Part shown: piece after piece, positions 8,262-18,493 of the stretch
How the letters are laid out: each line of letters begins with the position of its first letter
Numbering within the stretch: the first letter of the stretch is position 1
Assembly: GCF_004209755.1 (NCBI RefSeq)
Contig: NZ_CP035913.1
Coordinates: 868,001 to 932,000, forward strand
DNA: 64,000 bases
Origin: Pseudoduganella lutea
GTDB lineage: Bacteria; Pseudomonadota; Gammaproteobacteria; Burkholderiales; Burkholderiaceae_D
Direction: 5' to 3'
Position numbers and translations under genes: made by a program
Notes under the pieces: model-generated
Databases searched by the model: none
What the model saw: only the letters and a program-made list of their open reading frames with translations
What the model was told of the DNA's origin: nothing

Positions 8262-11057
8262 ATGACACAAGGCAGCCCTACCATGATTCGCGAACGCAGC
8301 TCGACCCGGGAACCGCTTCTTCACCTGGCATGGTCCACCGATGCCGAAGGCGTCTGCGCGGCCCCGCTGGAATGGTGCCCCGGACTGCTGCCGGCGATGG
8401 CCGGCATACCGCTGGCGGACTGGATGGCCACGGTGGCCGTGAACGATGGCGCTGCCGTGGCGGCGGAACTCGGTGACGTGATGGCGCGGCGCCAGGCCTT
8501 CGACTGCGAGCTGGAAATCGCCTGCGGCGACGGCCGGCACCGGCACGTGCTGGTCACCGGCCTGCCCCGGCAACAGGGGGATGGCTATACGGGCGCACTG
8601 GTGGACGTGACGGAACGGCAGGATGCGCTGGACAACGCCACGCGCGCGGCGGCAACGCTGCGGCTCATGGTCGACAACGCAACCGACCTGGTTGCCTTCT
8701 GCGGCCTCGATGGGCGCTACATCGACATTTCGTCGTCCTTCACGCGCAGCCTCGGGTGGACCAGGGAACAGCTGGTCGGGCAGCCCGCGATCGACTTCGT
8801 GCACCCGGACGACCACGCCCATGCCAACGACGACATGGGCCGCATCCTGGCCGGCGAATCGCGGCCTGATGCGATCGAACTTCGCAAGCGCGACACGAAC
8901 GGCCGCTATCTCACGCTGGCATCGAAGACGCGCATGGTGATCGAACCGGCGACGGGCGAATGCCTGGGCGCCGTGTTCGTGTCGCGCGACATCGAACGGG
9001 AAAAGGAAATGCTGGGGCGCCTGGAACGCATGGCCGAGCAGAACCTCACCCTGATCGAGAGCATCAACGACGGCTTCTTCTCGGTCAATACGGATTGGGA
9101 AATCGTCTACGCGAACAACCGGGCGGCCGACTTCGTGGGTGTCGACCGCGACGCGGCGATCGGCAAGGTGGTGTGGGACCTGGCCAAGGGACTTGCGGGA
9201 TCGGTGGCCGGCGAGCATCTGCGCACGGCCATGGCGCGCCGCGAGAGCATCAGCTTCGAAGCGTTCTATGAACCCGTGGGCGCCTGGATCAGCGAGCGGA
9301 TCTATGCGCACGAGGACGGCCTGTCGGTGTTCTTCCACGATATTTCCGAGCGCGTGGCGCGCGAACAGCAGATCCGCGACAGTGAACGGCGCTTCCGCGA
9401 AACGATCCGCATCACGCCGGCCGGCTACGTGCTGGTCAACGGCGAGGGCATCGTCGAGGACATCAATCCCGCCCTGTGCCAGCTGTCCGGCTATTCCCGC
9501 GAAGAGCTGGTCGGCAAGCCGGTGGCGGCGATCCTCGCCGATGGCGGCGCCGGCGCGGCGCTGAACATCGGCCACACCGGCCACCATGACCATGCGCTCG
9601 AAACGGTGCTGCTGCATCGCCAGGGCCATCGCATGGTGGCCCTCGTGAACCAGACCGTCGAACGCGATGCGCAGGGCAGCCCCCTGTCGCTGACGGCATT
9701 CATCACCGATATCACGGAGCGCAAGCGTGCCGAGGCGCGGCTGGAAGAACTGGCCACGCGCGATACGCTGACGGGCTTGCCGAACCGGGCCTGGATCAAC
9801 CGGCGCGTGTCGGACATGCTGGGCCAGGGCCACGGCGAGACGACGGTGTTCTTCATCGATTTGAACCGGTTCAAGGAGGTCAACGATTCGCTGGGCCATG
9901 CCACCGGCGACCGCCTGCTCCAGCTGGTGGGCAAGCGCCTGCAATCGTGCATGCGGCCGGGCGACGTGGTGGCCCGGCTGGGCGGCGATGAATTCGTGGT
10001 CGCCGCCAGCTGCGCGGGCCGCGAGGCGGCGACGGCCATCGCCCGGCGCCTGCTCGCCACGATGAAGCTGTCATTCTTCATCGACGGCATGGAGATGCGC
10101 GTGGGTGCGTCGATCGGCATCAGCCTCGCCGGGATGGACGTCACGTCGACCGAAGCCCTGTTCCAGAAGGCCGATACGGCGATGTACAAGGCCAAGGCGC
10201 TGGGCGATGGTTCGTTCCAGTTCTTCGAGCCGGCAATGTGGCTGGAAGCGAAGCGCCGCCTGCACATCGAGGCGGCACTGCACCGCGCGCTGGAATACGG
10301 GCAGTTCGCGGTGCACTACCAGCCGCGCGTCGACTTGCGCTCGCTGCGCACGCTCGGCGTGGAAGCGTTGCTGCGCTGGGAGCACCCCGAGTTCGGCCGC
10401 GTACCGCCGCTGGAGTTCATTCCGCTGGCCGAGGAACGGGGCCAGATCGGCACCATCGGCCGCTGGGTGCTGGGCGAGGCATGCCGCGAGGTCAAGCACA
10501 TCAATGAACGGTTCGGCCTGGCCCTGCACGTGTCGGTCAATGTCTCGGCGCGCCAGTTGCGCTCGCCCGACCTGATCGGCCAGGTGCGCAGCGTGCTGGC
10601 CGAGTCGGGCCTGCCGGCGGCGGCACTGGAACTGGAACTGACGGAAAGCGCCCTGATCGAGGATCTCGACCAGTCCGTGCTGGTACTGCAAGGCCTCAAG
10701 GCGCTGGGCGTGCGGCTGTCGATCGACGATTTCGGCACCGGCTATTCGAGCCTCTCCTACCTGAAGCGCCTGCCGATCGACGTGCTGAAGCTGGACCGCT
10801 CGTTCGTGGCCGAGAACCCGGCCGGCGACGGCTTCGTGCGGGCGCTGATCGACATGGCGCACGTGCTCAATCTCTCCGTGGTGGCCGAAGGCATCGAGAC
10901 CGGTGTGGCGATGGAAGCCCTGCGCGACGCCGCATGCGACGAAGGCCAGGGCTACCTGTTCGCGCGGCCGATGCCGCTGGCCGAGCTGGAAGCATTCCTG
11001 GTGCGCGAAGGCGAAGGCCATGCCGGCGACACGCAGTCCGGGGCATTGCCCGCATGA
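8262..11057 (+). CDS. multi-PAS GGDEF-EAL c-di-GMP signalling protein
   Basis: A 931-residue soluble protein. After a degenerate N-terminal sensor come three PAS-like domains at about 125-245, 265-370 and 375-490 (for example VDNATDLVAFCGLDGRYIDI). The GGDEF domain spans about 500-655 with an intact RLGGDEF near 572. The EAL domain spans about 670-915 with EALLRWEHP near 700 and DDFGTGYSSLSYLKRLP, the metal-binding loop. Both catalytic signatures are intact, so it may make or degrade c-di-GMP, with PAS input deciding. An alternative ATG at 8283 is seven codons downstream. It converges with a second GGDEF-EAL gene 45 bases away. Confidence 0.93.
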   Translation: MTQGSPTMIRERSSTREPLLHLAWSTDAEGVCAAPLEWCPGLLPAMAGIPLADWMATVAVNDGAAVAAELGDVMARRQAFDCELEIACGDGRHRHVLVTGLPRQQGDGYTGALVDVTERQDALDNATRAAATLRLMVDNATDLVAFCGLDGRYIDISSSFTRSLGWTREQLVGQPAIDFVHPDDHAHANDDMGRILAGESRPDAIELRKRDTNGRYLTLASKTRMVIEPATGECLGAVFVSRDIEREKEMLGRLERMAEQNLTLIESINDGFFSVNTDWEIVYANNRAADFVGVDRDAAIGKVVWDLAKGLAGSVAGEHLRTAMARRESISFEAFYEPVGAWISERIYAHEDGLSVFFHDISERVAREQQIRDSERRFRETIRITPAGYVLVNGEGIVEDINPALCQLSGYSREELVGKPVAAILADGGAGAALNIGHTGHHDHALETVLLHRQGHRMVALVNQTVERDAQGSPLSLTAFITDITERKRAEARLEELATRDTLTGLPNRAWINRRVSDMLGQGHGETTVFFIDLNRFKEVNDSLGHATGDRLLQLVGKRLQSCMRPGDVVARLGGDEFVVAASCAGREAATAIARRLLATMKLSFFIDGMEMRVGASIGISLAGMDVTSTEALFQKADTAMYKAKALGDGSFQFFEPAMWLEAKRRLHIEAALHRALEYGQFAVHYQPRVDLRSLRTLGVEALLRWEHPEFGRVPPLEFIPLAEERGQIGTIGRWVLGEACREVKHINERFGLALHVSVNVSARQLRSPDLIGQVRSVLAESGLPAAALELELTESALIEDLDQSVLVLQGLKALGVRLSIDDFGTGYSSLSYLKRLPIDVLKLDRSFVAENPAGDGFVRALIDMAHVLNLSVVAEGIETGVAMEALRDAACDEGQGYLFARPMPLAELEAFLVREGEGHAGDTQSGALPA

Positions 11058-11102
11058 CCGGCCACGCCGGATAAAGCTTTCGACTGCCAGGCACGTTCGC
11101 CG

Positions 11103-13796
11103 TCAATGCGCGGCGGACAAGCTGTCCAGATGCAGGCTCCCGGGCAACTCCTCCGCCGGCACGGGCCGGAACAGGTAGAACCCCTGCAGCTCATCGCATT
11201 GCAGCGCTTCGAGAATGCGCGCCTGCTCCGCGGTTTCGACGCCCTCGGCCACCACGCGCATGCCCAGCGAATGGGCCATCGTGATGATGGCCCGGAAGAA
11301 GACTTCGCCGCTCTCGTCGATGCCGAGCCGGCTCGTGAACGACTTGTCGACCTTCAGCACGTCGAACGCCATGTTGTGCAGCATGGAGAGCGACGAGTAG
11401 CCGGTGCCGAAGTCATCCACCAGCAGCTTCACGCCGAGCGCGTGGATGGCCCGCAGGTTGTCGGCCGTGCGGCGCGGGTCGACGACCATCGACGATTCCG
11501 TCAGCTCGATTTCCACGCACGAGCCGTCGATGCCGTGGCGGGCCAGCGCGCTGGCGATGCTTTCGCGGATGTCGCGCTCGTTGAACTGCCGGCTCGACAC
11601 GTTGATCGACACCGGCACGCAGGCATACACGCCATGCGCCCACTGGGCGATCTGCGTGCAGACCAGGTCGATCACCAGTTCGCCGAGGTTCAGGATCAGC
11701 CCCGTTTCCTCGGCCAGGCCGATGAATTCGTCAGGCCCCAGCATGCCCTCGGTCGGATGGTTCCACCGCACCAGCGCTTCCAGGCTCGTCACCTTGCTGG
11801 TCTTGCAGTCGACACGTGACTGGTAATGCATGACGAACTGGTTTTCCGCGATCGCCGCGCGCAGTTCTTTTTCGCGTTTCGTGCGCTGGCGCATCGCATC
11901 GTAGAACGCCGAGTTGAACAGGTGGTAGCGGTTCTTGCCCGACGTTTTCGCTTCATACATGGCGATGTCGGCATGCTGGTACAGCGTGTCCATGTCCTTT
12001 GCATCGACCGGATACAGGCTGATGCCGATCGACGTGCCGACGGAAGCGGTGCCGGCCGACGTGGAAAACGGCGCGTGGAATGCGTGCAGGATGCGTTCGG
12101 CCACATGCTCCGCCTCCGACTGGTTGCCGACCAGCTCGAGCACGACGACGAACTCGTCGCCCCCCAGGCGCACCACGTGATCGTTCGGCCGCACGGCCAC
12201 CTTCAGCCGCTTGCCCACATGCTGCAACACTTCGTCGCCGGCGCCGTGGCCGAAGGTGTCGTTGACCAGCTTGAAGCCGTCCAGGTCCACGAACAGCACG
12301 GCCACCTTGGCATTGGCCTTGTCCGCGCGTTCGAGCATGGTGGGCAGGTTGCGGCGGATCCAGGCGCGGTTCGGCAGGCCGGTCAGCATGTCTTCGTTGC
12401 TGCGCCGTTCCAGGTCGGCGACGTGCGATTTTTCCAGCGTGATGTCGCGCACGGTGATGGCAAGCACGTCGTCGGACTTGACGACGCCAACCCGCAGGTG
12501 CTGTTCCTGCCTGCTGCCCCCTTCGAGCTGGAAGTCGTCTTCGGCCGATCCCTGCCGGAACGCCTTGTCGAGCAAGGCCTTGATCGACGATGCCCCGGCG
12601 AGGCCGCCGCGCATGCCGGACAGGTGCGCGCCGATGACCGCCTGCCGCGCCGTTCCCAGGAAACCGGCGCCGCGGTCGTTGCAATCGACGACCCGGTAAT
12701 CGGCGATTGCCTTCGCATCGCCGCGCACGGGCTTGCAGATGAAGAAGCCTTCCGTGCCGCCTTCGGTGGCCTTGCGATAGGCGGCCTGCGACAGCGCCAG
12801 CTGCCGCCGCTCGCGGTGGAAGCGGATCGACATCGTGGTGGCGATCACCACGAACACGGCCAGCACGAAGTTCGCCCCGGCGGCCACGCGGATCGAGCCG
12901 ATGCGCCGCTCGTTCAGGGCCACCTGCGCCTCCGTCTGGTCGGCGGCGGCCACCACCACGATGGGAAAACCATCCACGCGACGCCAGGAGATGAAGCGGC
13001 TGACGGTGTCGCCGAAATCGCCGCCGGCCACGTAGATGTTGCCGGCCGAACTATCGAGCGCAAAGCGCAGCGATGACGGAATGGCCGGCGGCTGCCGCCC
13101 TCCCCCGTTGATGCGGAACGCTTTCGTGCTGCCGTCGAGCCCGACCGAGGTAACGAAGCCTTGCGTGCCGAGCACGCCACTGTCATAGGGTGCGATGAGG
13201 GCCTCGCTGTCGAGCGCGACGACGACGACGCCGGCCAGGCTGCCCGCGGCATCGAGGATCTTGCGCGAAAACCGGATGAAATACTGGTCCTGCCCCGCCA
13301 TCTTCCTGGGCATGCCGATGAACATCGTGTCCGTGGTGCTGCGCTTCTGTTCGGCGAAGAACGGCAGGCCCGTCACGCTGTCCAGCTCGTCGCGCGGCCA
13401 GGCTTCCGGGCTGTTCGTGAACAGCATGTCGCCTTCCGCGCCGAACACCGAAATGTTGAGGATGGCCTTGTCCGGACCCACCACTTCATCGAGCGCCTTC
13501 TGCTCCGGCTTGCCGCCGACGGCCTGCCAGTGAGAGCCGGCCAGCACGAGGATCTGGTCGATCATCGTGAGGTCGCGCGAGAGCTGGGCGGCCTGGCTTT
13601 CCGCAACGCGGCTCGACGCTTCGTAGGTGCGGCGTTCGAACTGCACGCGCTCGGCATCGAGCACCTGGATGAGGTAGACCCAGCAGGTACAGGCAACGAT
13701 CAGGCCGAAAAAAGGCCAAGCGAAAATTGGCAGCGCGGCCGCCCGCGTCGTGCGCAGGGCACGAGATGCGAGCGCCATGCTCTTCGGCCCGTCCAT
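11103..13796 (-). CDS. membrane-bound GGDEF-EAL protein with periplasmic sensor
   Basis: With the chosen start the protein has 897 residues. The ATG at 13796 is preferred over longer in-frame starts because GGGAG lies five bases before it. A membrane helix (AAALPIFAWPFFGLIVACTCW) is followed by about 250 extracytoplasmic residues that look like a dCache/PDC sensor (SQAAQLSRDLTMIDQILVLA near the first helix). A second helix (FVLAVFVVIATTMSI) leads to a PAS-like linker, then GGDEF with LGGDEFVVV near residue 545, and EAL with EALVRWNHP and DDFGTGYSSLSML. Both active-site motifs are intact. It senses a periplasmic ligand or state and alters c-di-GMP; the ligand is unknown. Confidence 0.92.
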   Translation of the reverse strand: MDGPKSMALASRALRTTRAAALPIFAWPFFGLIVACTCWVYLIQVLDAERVQFERRTYEASSRVAESQAAQLSRDLTMIDQILVLAGSHWQAVGGKPEQKALDEVVGPDKAILNISVFGAEGDMLFTNSPEAWPRDELDSVTGLPFFAEQKRSTTDTMFIGMPRKMAGQDQYFIRFSRKILDAAGSLAGVVVVALDSEALIAPYDSGVLGTQGFVTSVGLDGSTKAFRINGGGRQPPAIPSSLRFALDSSAGNIYVAGGDFGDTVSRFISWRRVDGFPIVVVAAADQTEAQVALNERRIGSIRVAAGANFVLAVFVVIATTMSIRFHRERRQLALSQAAYRKATEGGTEGFFICKPVRGDAKAIADYRVVDCNDRGAGFLGTARQAVIGAHLSGMRGGLAGASSIKALLDKAFRQGSAEDDFQLEGGSRQEQHLRVGVVKSDDVLAITVRDITLEKSHVADLERRSNEDMLTGLPNRAWIRRNLPTMLERADKANAKVAVLFVDLDGFKLVNDTFGHGAGDEVLQHVGKRLKVAVRPNDHVVRLGGDEFVVVLELVGNQSEAEHVAERILHAFHAPFSTSAGTASVGTSIGISLYPVDAKDMDTLYQHADIAMYEAKTSGKNRYHLFNSAFYDAMRQRTKREKELRAAIAENQFVMHYQSRVDCKTSKVTSLEALVRWNHPTEGMLGPDEFIGLAEETGLILNLGELVIDLVCTQIAQWAHGVYACVPVSINVSSRQFNERDIRESIASALARHGIDGSCVEIELTESSMVVDPRRTADNLRAIHALGVKLLVDDFGTGYSSLSMLHNMAFDVLKVDKSFTSRLGIDESGEVFFRAIITMAHSLGMRVVAEGVETAEQARILEALQCDELQGFYLFRPVPAEELPGSLHLDSLSAAH

Positions 13797-14252
13797 CGTT
13801 TCTCCCAACGCCATCCCTGCTTCTTCATGCGATGTGTGCCGCCGAGCGAAAATCTCGACGGTGCTGCCTAGCCAGCATACGCGAGGGCCTAGCACGCCGC
13901 AAGCGAATCGCCAGCGGGGCCGGGGTTCGGCTTGACGGATGCGCGACAGCGGGGTACGGGTTCGGCATTGTCGATGCGTTCAAGCACGATCCAGGGCATC
14001 GCAAGAAAGTTTTCTTTGTTGCTTACTCCTCTTAAAAGCTTTCATCGTGCAATTAAAAATAATAAATTTACTTTAATTTATCGTCATCATGTCAAACGCC
14101 TGTCACATAGCGGGCCTACCTTAACGAACGCGCCCCCTGTGATGGGGGGCCGGACTAGCGCAGCAGTTATGGTTGCGCGCTTCGTGGCCCGTTGGATGCG
14201 GTCGTGATCCGATGTGCTCGCCCTGTGATCTTTCACTTTTACGAGGTATGCC
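13797..14252. other. divergent promoter region, partly AT-rich
   Basis: This 456-base stretch lies between the leftward GGDEF-EAL gene and the phasin gene. 14020-14100 is very AT-rich (runs such as taattaaaaataataaattta) and is the likely promoter area for the phasin. GAGG seven bases before 14253 is the phasin ribosome binding site. No gene is evident. Confidence 0.6.
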
Positions 14253-14855
14253 ATGTTCCCGTTTTCCCATTCCGTGACGCCTGCCGTTCGCTCCCACCTG
14301 AATGCCCAGGCAGCTTTCCTGAACGATATGTCGAAATCGCTGTCGCGCTCCTTCCAGAACCTGTGCCAGCTGAACATCCAGCTGGGCCAGACGCTGATCG
14401 AGGAAAGCACCATTGCCGGTCACCAGCTGCTGACCACCGATCGTCCAAACGACGTGATCCAGGTGGCCGCTTCGCGCGCCCAGCCTGCTTCGGAAAAACT
14501 GCGCGCCTACCAGCAGCACGTCTCGCGCGTCGCCGCAGATGCCCAGGTTGAACTGGCTCGCGTGGCCGAGCAGCACGTGCAGGAAACCTCGCGCACCGCC
14601 CGCGCCCTGGCCGACCAGGTCGCCCGTACGGCTGCCGAGGAAACCGACCGCAATGTGCGCCACCAGGAAGAAGCGCTGAAGAACTTCCGCGACCCGTTTG
14701 AAATCCCGGGCGCACAGCGTGGCAATGGCGCCAGCTATCAAGGCAATGTGCAGTCCGCCGGCGACCGCGACCACGACAGCGCTTCGTCGAAAGGCAATGT
14801 GCAAGGTGAAACGGTTGCCGCTACCCAGGCAACCGGCGGCAAGTCGCGCCAGTAA
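14253..14855 (+). CDS. phasin family protein (PHA granule-associated)
   Basis: A 200-residue, mostly helical protein with no signal peptide. Residues 15-150 have the amphipathic, Ala/Gln/Glu-rich helical pattern of PhaP-type phasins (NAQAAFLNDMSKSLSRSFQ, NLCQLNIQLGQTLIEEST, then long helices ending FRDPFEIPGAQ). The C-terminal 45 residues are hydrophilic and low-complexity. Phasins coat polyhydroxyalkanoate granules and control their number and size. No PHA synthase gene is close by, which is common for phasin genes in this group. Confidence 0.85.
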   Translation: MFPFSHSVTPAVRSHLNAQAAFLNDMSKSLSRSFQNLCQLNIQLGQTLIEESTIAGHQLLTTDRPNDVIQVAASRAQPASEKLRAYQQHVSRVAADAQVELARVAEQHVQETSRTARALADQVARTAAEETDRNVRHQEEALKNFRDPFEIPGAQRGNGASYQGNVQSAGDRDHDSASSKGNVQGETVAATQATGGKSRQ

Positions 14856-14864
14856 GGTAATGGG

Positions 14865-14935
14865 GGTGGTGGCGGCGGGCGCCGCTGTTGCCACCCCGTA
14901 GCAGTGCTGTGCGCAAGCCGATCGTGGCTTGCGCA
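14865..14935 (+). terminator. two hairpins after the phasin gene
   Basis: The first hairpin pairs GGGGTGG and its extension with a segment ending CCACCCC (about 14865-14897). The second is a perfect 10-base stem, TGCGCAAGCC (14910-14919) with GGCTTGCGCA (14926-14935), and a six-base loop. A short T-rich tract follows about 15 bases later. Together they probably end phasin transcription before the glycosidase gene. Confidence 0.6.
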
Positions 14936-15054
14936 CCGTTGGGCTTCCCCGTTTTGTTTGCCGTTCCGCTCAAGTCCGTGAGAATCTCCGCTGCCGGCCA
15001 TGGCCGATTGGCCCTTGCTATATTCTGGGCACTGGTCAACCAACGGTGCTCGGC

Positions 15055-18000
15055 ATGGACGAACGAACAGGCTGGACCCGCCGCGCCTTCCTGGCGACGG
15101 CCGGCGCATCGCTTGCCTTTACGCTCATCCCCCAAGCTGCCCATGCTGCCCGGCATGGCGATCCCTACCCCGGCTTTGCCGATCCGCCCATGCCCGCGCG
15201 ACCACGCATCTGGTGGTTCTGGGGCGAGTCCGTGACGACCGATGAAGGCATCACCCGCGATTTGCAAGCCTATCGCCAGGCCGGCTTCGGCGGCGTGGTG
15301 CTGTACGAGCAGGTGTTCAAGGCCGCGCCGGATTCACTCGCCAGCCTGTCGCCCGAATGGCTCGCGCGCGTGCGCTTCGCCGCCGCGGAATGCGCACGCC
15401 TCGGGCTCGCACTCGAAGTCAATGCCAGCAATGGCTACGTGGCCGGCGGGCCGTGGATCACGCCGGCACTGGGCATGCAGCGTCTCGTGGCCAGCGAGAC
15501 GCACGTAACGGGCGATGCGCGCCGCGTGCTGAAACTGCGGCAGCCGGAAACCAACCTCGATTACTACCGCGACGTGGCCTGCCTCGCCTACCGCACCGTC
15601 GACGGCGGCGCGCCGCTGCCGCTGCCCACGATCACCAGCAACGCCACGGACATCGACTTCGATGCAATGATGGCACGCCCCCCTGTCGCCGGGGAGGCGG
15701 ATGCCGGCCGCCGCAAGGCGCGCATCCGGCCGCGCGCCGATGGCCAGCCAGTGCTGGTCGCTTTCGATTACGGCCACGCCGTCACGGTGCGCAGCCTGAC
15801 GTTCACCCAACGCAAGAATTCCAAGGCCCCCGTCATCGCCACGCAGGTGCCCGGCCGCTGGGGCCCGGATGCGCTCGGCCAGGGCATGCGGCGCAACCCG
15901 CCGCTCGGCATGCTGGAAGCCAGTACCGACGGCCAGCGCTGGGCGGCGGTCGCCGAGCTGCCGGCGATGGGTTACCAGCATGGATGGTGGGACCGGCTTA
16001 CCGTGTCGTTCGCGGCGGTCACGGCGCGCCATTTCCGGCTGAACCTGCACGGCTGGGGGCGCAATGTTCCGGCAGGTGACGACGACCTGCTGCTCGGCGG
16101 CCTGACGCTGCGAGGCTCCGCCCGCGTGGACCGGTGGGAAAGCAAGGCCGGCAACCTGGCCGATTTCGCCGACCCGGACCGCACGCCGCGCTACAGCCAT
16201 GGCGAAGTGGTCGATCCCACCACCGTGGTCGACGTGACAGCGCACCTGGCGCCGGATGGCTCGCTCGACTGGACACCGCCGCCGGGCGACTGGACGATCC
16301 TGCGGCTAGGCCACACGCCCACCGGCGCGCGCACGAAACACGGCTATCCCGGCGCGCTGGGACTCGAATGCGACAAGCTGAGCGCGCACGCCACCGGCGT
16401 GCAGTTCGAACACTACATCGGCCCGATCCTGGCAGCGGTGCGCACGGTGCCAGGCGGGCGCATCGAAGGCATCGGCATCGACAGCGCCGAACACGGGTCG
16501 CAGAACTGGACGACGGATTTCCCGGCCCAGTTCCGCAAGCGGCGCGGCTACGACCTGCTGCCATGGCTGCCCGCGATGATGGGCATTCCGGTCGCCAGCG
16601 CCGAAGCAACGGACCGCGTGCTGTTCGATGTGCGCCGCACGATCGCCGACCTGATGAGCGACGAATACTTCGGCACCTTCACGCGCCTCGCCAATGCGGC
16701 CGGCATGACGGTCACCGCCCAGGCGCCCGGCATCGCCACCTGCCTGCCGGGCGACAACATCGGTGCCAAGGGCCGGGTCGATATCCCGATGGGTGAATTC
16801 TGGGTCAACCAGTTCGGCGGCGAGGGCCAGCCCGAAGGCACGATGGATTGCCGCGAGGCCGCCAGTGCCGCGCACCTCTACGGCAAGCCGATCGTGGCCG
16901 CCGAAGCATTCACGGGCAGCCCGGCGCACATCCATCCCGCCATGCTCAAACCCTTCGCCGATGCCGCTTTCGCGAATGGCATCAACCGCATGGTGGTCCT
17001 GGCCGGCAACCACCAGCCGTATGGGGACCGGCGCAAACCCGGCGTCACGGAGGATAAATTCTTCCTGCCCTACCAGCGCAACAACACGTGGTGGAAGCAA
17101 AGCACGCCGTTCTGGCACACGCTGGGCCGCGCGTCGTACCTGCTGGGCCTGGGCCGGCCGGTGGTGGACCTGCTGTACCACCTGGGCAGCGACACGCCGC
17201 TGAAGATCGCCACCGCGCGCATGCGGCCCGCACCGCCGGCCGGCCACGACTGGGACGTGTGCGGCGACGAGGAACTGCTGCGCGCCACCATCGACGACGG
17301 CTGCCTGGTCATGCCCGGCGGGATGCGCTACCCGGTGCTCGTGCTGGCCGGGGGCGAAGCCATGACGCTGGCGGCCGCGCGCCACGTGCTCCACCTCGTG
17401 CGGCACGGCGCACGCGTGATCGGCCCCGTGCGGGCACGCCGCACGCCCGGCTTCGCCGATGCCGCCGGCCAGCCCGAACTGCTGCGCATCGCGGATGAAC
17501 TATGGGGTGTGGCACCGCAGCCAGCACGGGGCGAACGCCGCGTGGGTGCCGGCGTCGTGATGTGGGGCGAGGAACCGGCGGTGCACCTGGCGCGGCTCGG
17601 CATCGGCACGGATTTCCATGCCGCGGGGCTGGACCCGCTCGATATCCTGTTCGTGCACCGTAAGGTGGACGGCATGGACCTGTATTTTGTCGCCAACCAT
17701 CGGCCGGGGCCCCTTGCCGTCGACGCGCTGTTCCGCGATGGCGCCGGCGCGCCGCAGGCGTGGGACCCGGGCACCGGCCAGCGTTGCACCTTGCCCGGTG
17801 CGCGCGCCACGCCGCGCGGCACGACGGTACCGCTGCGGCTGGAGCAGCATGCGTCATTGTTCGTGGTATTCGGCGCGCCCGCAGCGCCAGCAGCAGCAGC
17901 CGGGCCGCTGTCGCTGATCGGCGAGCTGCCCGTGCGGCACACGCTGCGCGGGCCGTGGCGGGTCGCTTTCGATCCGGCCTGGGGCGGCCCCGCATCGCTC

Positions 18001-18414
18001 GTGCTGCCGGAACTCGCCTGCTGGACGGCGCATGCACTGGAAAGCGTGCGCCATTACTCGGGCACGGCGATCTATCGCACGCAGTTCGACCTGCCACGCC
18101 TGCCGCGGGACGCCGTGTGGCTCGACCTCGGGCAAGTGGAAGTGGTGGCGACCGTTTCCGTCAACGGCACGGAAGTGACCACCCTATGGAAAGCGCCCTA
18201 CGCGGCCGATATCGGCCGCCACCTGCGCAAGGGCCGGAACCGGCTGGAAGTCCGGGTCGCGAACCTGTGGGCGAACCGGCTGATCGCCGACGCGGGTTTG
18301 CCTCCCGAACAACGCATCGCCTGGGCCACGTTCAATCCTTACCAGCCGGGCGACGTGCTGTTTCCATCGGGCCTGCTGGGGCCCGTGACGCTGCGGTACG
18401 ACGGCGCAGGGTGA
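15055..18414 (+). CDS. Tat-exported glycoside hydrolase, GH106 alpha-L-rhamnosidase type
   Basis: A 1119-residue protein. The N-terminus has a twin-arginine signal (WTRRAFLATAGASLAF, cleavage near AHAA). It continues with the GH106-like opening (PRIWWFWGESVTTDEGITRD, GFGGVVLYE) and NLDYYRDVACLAYR. A GH2-type sugar-binding beta-sandwich lies at the C-terminus (about 970-1119: YSGTAIYRTQFDL, VSVNGTEV, NLWANRLIADAGLPPEQRI). This order fits alpha-L-rhamnosidases that trim plant or bacterial polysaccharides. The ATG at 15055 is chosen because it places the Tat motif at the very N-terminus; the frame stays open to 14929. It stands alone, with no TonB-dependent receptor or other glycosidase beside it, so the substrate is uncertain. 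Confidence 0.82.
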   Translation: MDERTGWTRRAFLATAGASLAFTLIPQAAHAARHGDPYPGFADPPMPARPRIWWFWGESVTTDEGITRDLQAYRQAGFGGVVLYEQVFKAAPDSLASLSPEWLARVRFAAAECARLGLALEVNASNGYVAGGPWITPALGMQRLVASETHVTGDARRVLKLRQPETNLDYYRDVACLAYRTVDGGAPLPLPTITSNATDIDFDAMMARPPVAGEADAGRRKARIRPRADGQPVLVAFDYGHAVTVRSLTFTQRKNSKAPVIATQVPGRWGPDALGQGMRRNPPLGMLEASTDGQRWAAVAELPAMGYQHGWWDRLTVSFAAVTARHFRLNLHGWGRNVPAGDDDLLLGGLTLRGSARVDRWESKAGNLADFADPDRTPRYSHGEVVDPTTVVDVTAHLAPDGSLDWTPPPGDWTILRLGHTPTGARTKHGYPGALGLECDKLSAHATGVQFEHYIGPILAAVRTVPGGRIEGIGIDSAEHGSQNWTTDFPAQFRKRRGYDLLPWLPAMMGIPVASAEATDRVLFDVRRTIADLMSDEYFGTFTRLANAAGMTVTAQAPGIATCLPGDNIGAKGRVDIPMGEFWVNQFGGEGQPEGTMDCREAASAAHLYGKPIVAAEAFTGSPAHIHPAMLKPFADAAFANGINRMVVLAGNHQPYGDRRKPGVTEDKFFLPYQRNNTWWKQSTPFWHTLGRASYLLGLGRPVVDLLYHLGSDTPLKIATARMRPAPPAGHDWDVCGDEELLRATIDDGCLVMPGGMRYPVLVLAGGEAMTLAAARHVLHLVRHGARVIGPVRARRTPGFADAAGQPELLRIADELWGVAPQPARGERRVGAGVVMWGEEPAVHLARLGIGTDFHAAGLDPLDILFVHRKVDGMDLYFVANHRPGPLAVDALFRDGAGAPQAWDPGTGQRCTLPGARATPRGTTVPLRLEQHASLFVVFGAPAAPAAAAGPLSLIGELPVRHTLRGPWRVAFDPAWGGPASLVLPELACWTAHALESVRHYSGTAIYRTQFDLPRLPRDAVWLDLGQVEVVATVSVNGTEVTTLWKAPYAADIGRHLRKGRNRLEVRVANLWANRLIADAGLPPEQRIAWATFNPYQPGDVLFPSGLLGPVTLRYDGAG

Positions 18415-18493
18415 ATGCGCCCCGTCGCGGGAACGTCGGCATCGGCTTGCGCGGCGACGACGGCCCCGCAACGTTCCGGTGTCGACATCGGCC

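Noticed and set aside
7185..9944. A 919-residue minus-strand frame across the NTF2-like and first GGDEF-EAL genes
   Set aside because: It is antisense to two well-supported genes and arises from high GC at third positions; no motifs.
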